From: Pirellulaceae bacterium
GTDB taxonomy: Bacteria; Planctomycetota; Planctomycetia; Pirellulales; Pirellulaceae
Length of the DNA stretch: 45,970 bases
NCBI GenBank assembly: GCA_026989685.1
Contig: JALSIV010000379.1
Span: 1 to 45,970, forward strand
Reading direction: 5' to 3'
Within the stretch, counting starts at the first letter, position 1. Each line of letters starts with the position of its first letter. Shown here in pieces: positions 39,371 through 45,970 of this stretch. The notes under the pieces are model-generated. The model saw only the letters and a list, made by a program, of their open reading frames with translations. It was not told where the DNA came from and did no database searches. Both the position numbers and the translations under genes were made by a program.

Positions 39371-42300
39371 GCCCGGCATCGGCATCGACGAAAACGAGAT
39401 CGGTCACGACCGACGACGGCTCGATGCCATAGATCTCCGCCACCACGGCCGCATACGCGTCCATTTGCGGCTGATAGTGGCACCTCCGCTCCTCGAGCTG
39501 CGCCGGGTTCTCCACCTTCCCCGTCTTGTAGTCGATGATGTGAGCAGTCACGACACGGCCATCGGCATCCCGTCCGACGACCAGACGGTCGATCGATCCA
39601 ACCACCAGCGCTCCGTCTTCGCGTTGCCAGTGAATCGGCCGCTCGTTGGAAACCGTCCATTCGACGACTTGCGAGGCAACCGCGGGAGCCACACCGAACT
39701 GGACCGGGTCATCGTAACTTCTGCGGCGCAGGAAACGAGAAACGTGGGGAGACTGCAAGTATTCCAGAAACTGCCGGATCCAGGAATCGAGCTGCCCGGA
39801 ATCGGCCGGACGCACGGTGCGGGCGGCAATCTCCGCAAGTCGAGCCGGATCGGCAGCCGGCTCGCCTTCCAACCATTCGATCGATTCGAACCAGGCATGC
39901 ACCAGCGTGCCGTATTCCATGGGAGCCGTGTTGAGACTGAGCAGCTCCGCGGCCCGGCGCCGAGTGGAATCGTCGACTTGCGATGGAGCAACTCGCGGCG
40001 GGAGTTTTTTCCGTCGTGGAGCGGGAGCCAATAAGAAGCGACGGGGCGGTTCGGGCGCAACCGTTCGGGTCGACGCGGTTTCGGTCGGCAACTGTCGCCA
40101 CCACCGCGCGTCTCCCGTTTCGTAGGCCGTCTCTCCCGGCATCAGCGGTTCGCCATCGGCCAACGCGGCGCGCAATAGCCCCGACCATCCGAGTTGATGC
40201 TCGGCCTTGTCTTGCGGAGCCACAAACATGTAAAGGCCGTAGCGGGGGCGTGTCAGCGCGACATACAGCAGACATAACAATTCTCCGATCGCCTCACCGC
40301 CGGCGTCCTCGCAATCTTGCCGCTCCTCGGCCTGCAAGAAGGGCACGACCGTCTTGTTCGGGCGGCGAAACGCGCGGTCGATCGGGTCACCCGGGGTGGG
40401 CCGATGGATAACCAGCGAGTCGGTGTTGCGATACCAATCCACTTCCAACTCGGGAAGCACCACGCAATCGAATTCGAGTCCCTTGGCCTGGTGAATGGTC
40501 ATCACGCGGACCGGCTGATCTCCCGGATCGGCCACACGGCGCGTCTCCAGCAATCGCAGGAACGGTGCCGTCCTCGTGCCCGCCTGCGGCTCGAACTGGT
40601 AAGCCAATTCGACCAACTGTTCCAGTCGGCGCGCATCGCGAGCTCCCACCGACGGACCCAACCCTCGGACGACTTCCTCCAGCGTCGCCCCAAAACCCCG
40701 CTCCATCAGCCGCGATTTGCCCTCCTTGGCAGTGGCGGCGAACAACTCGTCGTTGTGGAGGTCCTCAAGCGGACTCGATCGACCATGTTTGCCGAGTGGA
40801 CTATGGAGCCACTGGAATCGGGCGACGCTGTCTTGCGGGTGGTCGAGCAGTTTTAACCAGGCTCGCACCCAAGCAACCGCCGGCGAATCGGTCAGCGGAT
40901 TGCCTCCTTCTTCACTTGCGGCGATCCCGGCTTCCATCATCATGTGACGCAACTCGGCCACCGTCTCGTTCCTGCGCACCAACACGCCGATCGAACGATC
41001 GGGAGCCTCCCGGCGCAGGTAAGCAATCTCGGCGACAGCCGCCTCCATGACCGAATCCTCGTCATCGGCGACGCGCAAGGTCGCGTAACCGGGCCAGCTC
41101 GAACGTTGGGTCGTGTGAGTCGGGAACTGCTCGAGCCACTGGGGTACGGCCGGATAGTTCTCCAGACGATTGTGCCCCTTGCCTTGTTGGAAGATGCGGT
41201 TGACCGTGTCGATGACGGCCGGCGCCGAACGCCAACTGCTGGTGAGCGTATCCTTCTTGATCGGCGGAAAGCTCTCATCGTGAGGAATCGAGCGAAAGAT
41301 GCTGGCGGATCCGCCTCGCCAACCGTAAATCGCCTGTTTGGCATCGCCCACGCAAAAGAATGATCCACCATCCGTCAAAGGCGCAGCCTGTACCATCGCC
41401 TTCAGCACGCGCCACTGCAACGCCGACGTGTCTTGAAACTCGTCCAGCAGCCAGTGGTCCATCCGACTGTCCATGCGAAATGCGTAGTCGCTCGCCGCAT
41501 TGTGGTCGGCCCCGATGTGCCGAGCCACAAACCAGGTAACGTCGTCGAACGACAACCCTCCGCCCCTCAGCTTGCACACCTGCTGGTCGTAAGCCTCCAG
41601 CAGGTCCCGAGTCCCCTCGGTCTGCCACGCCACCAGTTGGACCAATTCCCTTCCCGCGTGAGCAATCAACTTTTGATAGCAGGAGACGATCTCCGATGGC
41701 AATTCCTTGCGGCGGAAGGTCGTCCCCCCTTCCAACACCTTCTTGTAGATGCCGGCGCCGAGCAGACTGTCCCAGGGGACTTCGCCCCAACGTTCCAGGT
41801 CGTTGTCGATCGCCTTCTGAAACTCCGGAAACTGTTTCGCCAGCAGTTTGAGCGACTCCCGGAGAGCCTCCGGAGACTCCGATGGCCTGGCCGGAATCCG
41901 AGGGTAGTCCCAAGCTCCTTCCACGGAATCGCGATAAGCGGCGTAGCCGACGACGACGGCCTGGTCCATCAGCCGGTAGACGCTGCGAACGCTGTCCCCT
42001 TTGGCCATCAAGTTGATCATGCTTCCCAGGGACTTGGCGTCGTTTTCGTCGAGCACGGCCTGGATGGCCGCCCGGCGCTGGTTTTCCAGCTCGTGCTCTT
42101 CGTACACCGTCCAGCCGATCGGCAACTCCAGCTCGAGCGAATAACACCGGCCGACCTGCGCAAAGAGGCTGTCGATCGTCCCGATCCTCAAGCGGTGCAA
42201 TTGCCGCAGCACGCCGGAGAGAACCCGCTGGCACTCCTCACGCTTCAGTGCCCGCCGCCCGATCGACGCGGCCAACTCCTTCCGCTTGGAATCGTGCTCG

Positions 42301-42515
42301 ATGGCGTCGGCCAACCGTGACAGCACGCGCTCGAGGATTTCCCCGGCCGCCTTCCGAGTAAACGTGGTAGCCACGATCGTGTCGACCTGCACGCCGGCGA
42401 ACAACAACTCCAGGTAGCGCGTCGACAGGCAGAAGGTCTTCCCTGTTCCCGCCGACGCACTGATCCACAACAGGGGTGTGCGAACGGCGGGCGAGGAAAC
42501 GGAAGTCGCGTTCAT
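39360..42515 (-). CDS. addA: AddA-type UvrD helicase-nuclease
   Basis: 1051 residues. UvrD-family helicase motifs in order: SASAGTGKT (Walker A, ~19-27), TTFTRKAAGEILERV, LLDEFQDTSALQWRVL (motif II), FFCVGDAKQAIYGWRGG (motif III), MTIHQAKGLEFDCVVLPEL and LLCLLYVALTRPRYGLYMF. The C-terminal ~200 residues carry a RecB-like PD-(D/E)XK nuclease: YGTLVHAWFESIEWL, VGSIDRLVVG, AHIIDYKTGK and YQPQMDAYAAVV. With AddB it should resect DNA double-strand ends to start recombination. It is shorter than the Bacillus AddA (~1230). Its ATG overlaps the addB stop as ATGA, so translation is coupled. Best alternatives are other UvrD-nuclease fusions, but the partner gene favours AddA. Confidence 0.88.
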   Translation of the reverse strand: MNATSVSSPAVRTPLLWISASAGTGKTFCLSTRYLELLFAGVQVDTIVATTFTRKAAGEILERVLSRLADAIEHDSKRKELAASIGRRALKREECQRVLSGVLRQLHRLRIGTIDSLFAQVGRCYSLELELPIGWTVYEEHELENQRRAAIQAVLDENDAKSLGSMINLMAKGDSVRSVYRLMDQAVVVGYAAYRDSVEGAWDYPRIPARPSESPEALRESLKLLAKQFPEFQKAIDNDLERWGEVPWDSLLGAGIYKKVLEGGTTFRRKELPSEIVSCYQKLIAHAGRELVQLVAWQTEGTRDLLEAYDQQVCKLRGGGLSFDDVTWFVARHIGADHNAASDYAFRMDSRMDHWLLDEFQDTSALQWRVLKAMVQAAPLTDGGSFFCVGDAKQAIYGWRGGSASIFRSIPHDESFPPIKKDTLTSSWRSAPAVIDTVNRIFQQGKGHNRLENYPAVPQWLEQFPTHTTQRSSWPGYATLRVADDEDSVMEAAVAEIAYLRREAPDRSIGVLVRRNETVAELRHMMMEAGIAASEEGGNPLTDSPAVAWVRAWLKLLDHPQDSVARFQWLHSPLGKHGRSSPLEDLHNDELFAATAKEGKSRLMERGFGATLEEVVRGLGPSVGARDARRLEQLVELAYQFEPQAGTRTAPFLRLLETRRVADPGDQPVRVMTIHQAKGLEFDCVVLPELEVDWYRNTDSLVIHRPTPGDPIDRAFRRPNKTVVPFLQAEERQDCEDAGGEAIGELLCLLYVALTRPRYGLYMFVAPQDKAEHQLGWSGLLRAALADGEPLMPGETAYETGDARWWRQLPTETASTRTVAPEPPRRFLLAPAPRRKKLPPRVAPSQVDDSTRRRAAELLSLNTAPMEYGTLVHAWFESIEWLEGEPAADPARLAEIAARTVRPADSGQLDSWIRQFLEYLQSPHVSRFLRRRSYDDPVQFGVAPAVASQVVEWTVSNERPIHWQREDGALVVGSIDRLVVGRDADGRVVTAHIIDYKTGKVENPAQLEERRCHYQPQMDAYAAVVAEIYGIEPSSVVTDLVFVDADAGLIS

Positions 42516-45310
42516 GTCAGCATGTCCTCCATGCAGATCTCACTGAATTCGTCGTGGTAGCGGTATTCGTCGCTGGGCGGCCAGAACTCCTCGTGCCAGA
42601 TCGATTCGGCCACGGCTCGAGCGACGTCGTCGGCCTCGTTCAGGTCGCCGGTTCTCCAGTTGGCCATGGAAAAACCCGTCTTGGAGGTCGTCTTGGGAAG
42701 CAACACGTATCCCAGCTCGATCCGCTCGGCCGGGTATTCCTCGCGCAGCTCGCCGGGCAGCAAATGACGGTACAGCGGGAGCTGCAGATCGATCCACACC
42801 ATGGTTCCACCTCGCCGCCGGCGATGCGTCTTATCGGGCTTGTCTCCCGAGTCTCCCGTCTTGTAGTCGAGAATCCTCAGAGTCCGCTTGGCGGCGTGCC
42901 AATCGATGCGATCGATCCGGCCGGTTACCTCGACCGCAAAATCCTCGCCGGCAATCGCGAACGGCGCTCCCTCCAACTCGCAGCCGATGATCCGCCATCC
43001 GTCCGCCGCCTCTTTGGCCTGGCGGTGAGCAAACTCGCACAGACGCTCCCGCAACAACTCCTGCTGGAGCTGCACCGCGACCAGAGGATGCTCTCCCCAT
43101 TGCGACTCGACTGCGTCCTTCAGACATCGCACAAGAAAACGAGCGATCTCTTCCGCGTCCGAACTGTCGCGAATCTCCGATTCGCCGAACTGGCGAAGCA
43201 CATCGTGCGCCAGCGAGCCGAAAGCGAGTGCGTCGAGTTCGTCGGTCGCCTCCGCCATCGATTCCAGCCGGAGAACGTGCCGAAGATAAAACCGGTAGGG
43301 ACAAGCCAGATAGTCGCGGAACTGCGTGACGCGCAGCGTTCGCAGCCGCTGTTTCTGGTCCGACGTCAGCGGCTGAGGCCGAGGAGGCTCTTGAGGCGAT
43401 GAGCCCGTTCCGGCCAGCCACGAGACGGTCGGCCGGTCCTGGGAGTCTCCCTGGAGAAACCGCCGCACGGCTCGAAGCTGCGCATCGGCATCGCGGCAAA
43501 ACCAGAGCCGGCTGGGGAGCAACGGATCGCCGTCGGTATTGCGCCGAGCCGCAATCAGTCGAACATGAGGATGGGATTCCAGCAGCAGACGCGTGGCGAA
43601 GCAGTCCCGGGCGAAACGGCGGAGGTTGTCATCGAGCCCCAGTCGCTGTCGCAGGCGGTTGGGAAGAAAGGGATCGGCGTTGACGAACTGCGGAATGACG
43701 CCTTCGTTCATGCCCGCCACGATCACGATCGGCGCGTCGTCCCAGGGGAGTTCCAGCCAACCGTGAGCCTCGATGGCGTCATCTCGCGGCGACTGGGGAA
43801 CCGGCACACCGCGACAACTCTCCACCAGCCACCGCAGCGCTTCGCCGGCGGAAACGTGGCAATCCACTTGCTCGGGCAGAGCCCGCCAATCGGTCGCCAC
43901 TTGCCGCAGTTGACTCAAGGCTACCAACCACGGCCGATCGTCGTCGCACTCGGTGTCGAACTCGCGCTGTTCGAGCAACACTCGCATCGCGCCGACCAGG
44001 ATCTCGCCCCATTTCGAAAGCGGCCGGGACCGGCCCAGCGGCCGCAGCCAGCGATCGACGGCTTGCAACACGTTTCGCATGGTGCGAGCGGACGGGTCGG
44101 CCGCCTCGGCGCGTCGCCGCACGTCCTCCAGATCAAGCACAGCCGGCAGCCATGTCTGACAATACCGATCGACATCGGCCAGCCACGGCGGCTTCAGGTC
44201 GGCTTGCTCTTCCAACCACTGATGAACGGCGGGATGCCGAATCAGATCCGCGAAGTCGTCCGCTCGGCGCGAACTCAGCCAGGCCGCCATCACTTCCCAC
44301 AGTCGCACGGGCGACGTTTCCGTCAGCGGGCGACCGGGACCGTAGCGCAACACACCGCCGGCAGCGGCAACGGCTCGACGCAAGCCGGCCAGCAGACGTT
44401 CATCGGGAACGCCGATCACAATATCGGCGGGCGTGACCGGCTCGCCATGCGCGTCGATCGCGTCGCGGATGGCCTCGGCGACCGCTCCGGCCACCTCGGC
44501 AGGTCCCTCGGCCACGCGAATCGCGCCGTCGGGCAACTCGATCGGCTCATGCTCCCAAGCGGCCGCCACCAGACAGCCATGGCTGTCGAAGTGGCTCTCA
44601 TAGGACGGCGGGGCGAAAACGAGCGACGTGACCTGGTCGGCCACGGCGTCGATCATGGCTCGCATCGTCCGGTTGAGGTCGACGGTGCCTGCCAAAACGA
44701 CCTGCCGCCGAGTGTGGCATTCACCCAACCGAATGGCCTCCAGTCGAGCCGCCTGCTTGTCCCACAGCTCCAGTCGATCCAACTTGTCGAGATAGGCTTG
44801 CTCCAGTTCGGCCAACGCCTCCCACCGCGCAGACTCTCGAAAGTCGGGCAGTGTCGATGCCTGCTCCAGTACGCCGCGGCAATCGAGGCGATCGCCGGCC
44901 AATTCGCGGCGCAACGTTCCCAGCATGTCACCCAGCCGACACCAGGCGACCTGATCGTCCTCGGCCGGAGGACTGCCGATGACATGCCGCGTCCGGTGGC
45001 GGGGAGCCTCCTGCAGAACCTGAGCCCAAACCAGTCGCTGGGTGGCCGCGTCGGCAAAAGGCCGCTTGGGAACATAGAGATGCTCCGGCAACGAACCGAC
45101 TGTGATGATCTCGGGGGGATAGTATGACCACTTTTCCCGCCTGGCATGGCCGGCCAACTCGGCCTCCAGGCGACGTCTGGCCAAAGAAGTCGGCACCACC
45201 ACGAGGAAATCCGACAGATCGCCCCGCCACTGCTCGCCTCGTTCCACCAGCCAGGCCAGAGTAAGTCGCAAAGGAGGCTGCGACCACCCCAGAAACTCTC
45301 GACGAATCAT
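42512..45310 (-). CDS. addB: AddB-like nuclease subunit, lacking typical iron-sulfur cysteines
   Basis: 932 residues. ATG 45310 has AGGAG about eight bases upstream. The body is an inactivated-helicase-like region (no Walker A is seen), including IVIVAGMNEGVIPQ and DPFLPNRLRQRLGL, typical of AddB. The C-terminal nuclease has YLACPYRFYLRHVLRLE, FGSLAHDVLRQFGE, VTGRIDRIDWH and RILDYKTGD. In Fe-S AddB proteins one Cys before and three after the nuclease hold a 4Fe-4S cluster; here the first is present (LACPYRF) but the C-terminal end EFWPPSDEYRYHDEFSEICMED has only one Cys, so the cluster is probably absent. It acts with AddA. A 78-bp element lies 16 bp upstream of the start codon. Confidence 0.85.
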   Translation of the reverse strand: MIRREFLGWSQPPLRLTLAWLVERGEQWRGDLSDFLVVVPTSLARRRLEAELAGHARREKWSYYPPEIITVGSLPEHLYVPKRPFADAATQRLVWAQVLQEAPRHRTRHVIGSPPAEDDQVAWCRLGDMLGTLRRELAGDRLDCRGVLEQASTLPDFRESARWEALAELEQAYLDKLDRLELWDKQAARLEAIRLGECHTRRQVVLAGTVDLNRTMRAMIDAVADQVTSLVFAPPSYESHFDSHGCLVAAAWEHEPIELPDGAIRVAEGPAEVAGAVAEAIRDAIDAHGEPVTPADIVIGVPDERLLAGLRRAVAAAGGVLRYGPGRPLTETSPVRLWEVMAAWLSSRRADDFADLIRHPAVHQWLEEQADLKPPWLADVDRYCQTWLPAVLDLEDVRRRAEAADPSARTMRNVLQAVDRWLRPLGRSRPLSKWGEILVGAMRVLLEQREFDTECDDDRPWLVALSQLRQVATDWRALPEQVDCHVSAGEALRWLVESCRGVPVPQSPRDDAIEAHGWLELPWDDAPIVIVAGMNEGVIPQFVNADPFLPNRLRQRLGLDDNLRRFARDCFATRLLLESHPHVRLIAARRNTDGDPLLPSRLWFCRDADAQLRAVRRFLQGDSQDRPTVSWLAGTGSSPQEPPRPQPLTSDQKQRLRTLRVTQFRDYLACPYRFYLRHVLRLESMAEATDELDALAFGSLAHDVLRQFGESEIRDSSDAEEIARFLVRCLKDAVESQWGEHPLVAVQLQQELLRERLCEFAHRQAKEAADGWRIIGCELEGAPFAIAGEDFAVEVTGRIDRIDWHAAKRTLRILDYKTGDSGDKPDKTHRRRRGGTMVWIDLQLPLYRHLLPGELREEYPAERIELGYVLLPKTTSKTGFSMANWRTGDLNEADDVARAVAESIWHEEFWPPSDEYRYHDEFSEICMEDMLT

Positions 45311-45326
45311 GGCATTCTCCTACGAA

Positions 45327-45404
45327 GAGGCTGTCACAAAACTCCATGCCGCAAGCAACACGGTCGAATCCGGGAAACGGTGCGGCGGGTTTTGTTACAG
45401 AATC
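45327..45404 (-). mobile_element. 78-bp inverted-repeat element, copy C, directly upstream of addB
   Basis: Same 78-bp length and ends as copies A and B but inverted; the interior is more diverged (around 45361-45383). In its own orientation it is flanked by TTA and TTC, as copy A. It sits between the 82-aa gene, whose stop codon shares its edge base, and addB. Confidence 0.8.
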
Positions 45405-45652
45405 TAAGCTACCTCGCGGCGGATGATCCTCAGTTTTCTCATCAACAGCGACAAATCGGTCGCCTGCTCCTCGGTGATATTCGACTCGGTTTCGTACAGC
45501 GCGACAAGCTGCAGTTCCCGCAAACGCCGTTCGATCCGACGCAGCTCACCGTAGAGCCTGTGTCCGGGACCGAAGCACGTCACCCGAAGCCGAATGGCGG
45601 CTCGAATCCCACGGCGGCATCGACTGACCGCCATGTTGGCAGTGATTCCCAT
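45404..45652 (-). CDS. small basic helical protein, unknown function
   Basis: 82 residues from ATG 45652, with AGGGAG about eleven bases upstream; the longer open frame beyond it is partly translation of a mobile repeat and is rejected. The N-terminus is basic (SRCRRGIRAAIRLRV); the C-terminal two-thirds is charged helix, likely coiled coil: LYGELRRIERRLRELQLV and EEQATDLSLLMRKLRIIRRE. No signal peptide. I do not recognise the family. It is flanked on both sides by inverted copies of the 78-bp element and precedes addB on the same strand, so it may be co-transcribed with addB or carried by the elements. Confidence 0.55.
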   Translation of the reverse strand: MGITANMAVSRCRRGIRAAIRLRVTCFGPGHRLYGELRRIERRLRELQLVALYETESNITEEQATDLSLLMRKLRIIRREVA

Positions 45653-45693
45653 CGCAGTGAAAGCTCCCTGGAAAATCGTCTTGCCCGATCTTC

Positions 45694-45771
45694 GAGCCTG
45701 TAACAAAACCCGCCGCGCCGCTTTCCAGCCTCGAGCGTGTTGCCTGCGGCATGGAGTTTCGTGACAGCCTC
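45694..45771 (+). mobile_element. 78-bp inverted-repeat element, copy D
   Basis: Begins GAGCCTGTAACAAAACCC and ends GTTTCGTGACAGCCTC. Exactly 78 bp, flanked by TTC and CTA. It is opposite in orientation to copy C, 289 bp away, with the 82-aa gene in between. Confidence 0.8.
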
Positions 45772-45845
45772 CTAGGCAGCTTGCTCGCACGGCAAGTCGC
45801 CCGATCGGATCCGTCCAGTGACCGATTTCCTGCAGGGTAGCGTGA

Positions 45846-45883
45846 GGTCGTGACACGTACGGTCACGGCCGGAGTATTTTTTT
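45846..45883 (+). terminator. hairpin followed by a T-run, candidate intrinsic terminator
   Basis: GGTCGTGAC (45846-45854) pairs with GTCACGGCC (45862-45870, one G-T pair) over a 7-nt loop; GGAGTA and then seven Ts follow from about 45877. No plus-strand gene is visible upstream, so it may instead be a regulatory palindrome of the minus-strand unit or belong to a gene no longer present. Beyond the 82-aa gene, copy D and this hairpin, I see no gene in 45653-45970. Confidence 0.4.
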
Positions 45884-45970
45884 GCAAAAATCGTAACAGT
45901 TTAGCCGAATGAAGTAGCCCCGCCGATTGCCGAGTCGTAAGTGCAACTGCCAACTACGCTTGGGACATTC

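Noticed and set aside
43565-45127. 520-codon plus-strand frame opposite addB
   Set aside because: Antisense shadow; the minus strand shows AddB nuclease motifs throughout.
1-45970. tRNA, rRNA or transposase genes
   Set aside because: Looked for T-loop-like GTTCGA contexts, rRNA-like stretches and DDE-type transposase frames; none could be supported by eye.

Overview
The window is about 46 kb of GC-rich bacterial DNA. The gene content points to a member of the Planctomycetota, probably a Pirellulales-type lineage, although no rRNA or tRNA gene is present to prove it. The pointers are a secreted squalene/prenyltransferase-repeat protein, a sulfatase, a YTV-like Cys-rich secreted protein, small membrane proteins starting with a RFSLxQL motif, a CRTAC1/ASPIC-UnbV protein paired with a multiheme cytochrome, and many Gly/Pro/Arg-rich proteins with planctomycete-style domain fusions.

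Layout. 1-5.1 kb: a partial terpene-cyclase-fold secreted protein and a degenerate HD-domain protein on the minus strand; then a sulfatase, a probable gene remnant and a DUF1343/NamZ-like protein on the plus strand. 5.3-6.3 kb: the Cys-rich YTV-like protein (minus). 6.5-16.8 kb: a tandemly duplicated four-gene cassette (small membrane protein, large membrane-anchored extracytoplasmic protein, ABC ATPase, ABC-2 permease), all translationally coupled, with two perfect inverted repeats at its putative promoter. 16.9-19.7 kb (minus): the Ric iron-sulfur repair protein and an unusual open fusion of a prepilin-peptidase-like membrane protein to a LOG-family protein. 20-27.9 kb (plus): a tandem-thioredoxin envelope protein, a 31-unit heptanucleotide array running into ribBA, a Gfo/Idh/MocA oxidoreductase, a transglutaminase/TPR protein and a PilZ-like protein. 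28-32.6 kb: a tandem pair of 78-bp mobile repeats beside a strong terminator, a GH114-like/alpha-beta hydrolase fusion (minus), yjbQ (minus), an orphan 74-aa conserved-looking protein with its own strong promoter and terminator (plus), and a MetE-like methyltransferase (minus). 32.9-39.4 kb (plus): membrane cytochrome b/multiheme c protein, its FG-GAP/UnbV partner, and hypF. 39.4-45.7 kb (minus): an 82-aa protein and an AddB/AddA-type helicase-nuclease pair, with two further copies of the 78-bp element flanking the small gene.

How the genes may work together. The duplicated ABC cassette probably forms one or two exporters with large extracytoplasmic accessory subunits. The cytochrome and CRTAC1 pair suggests an envelope redox module. 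addB/addA give double-strand-break end processing, ric repairs iron-sulfur centres, and ribBA supplies riboflavin precursors. The most unusual non-coding content is the 78-bp inverted-repeat element family (four copies, all exactly 78 bp), the G-poor heptamer array abutting the ribBA start codon, and the paired palindromes before the ABC cassette. Functions are assigned from motifs read by eye; no database search was run.
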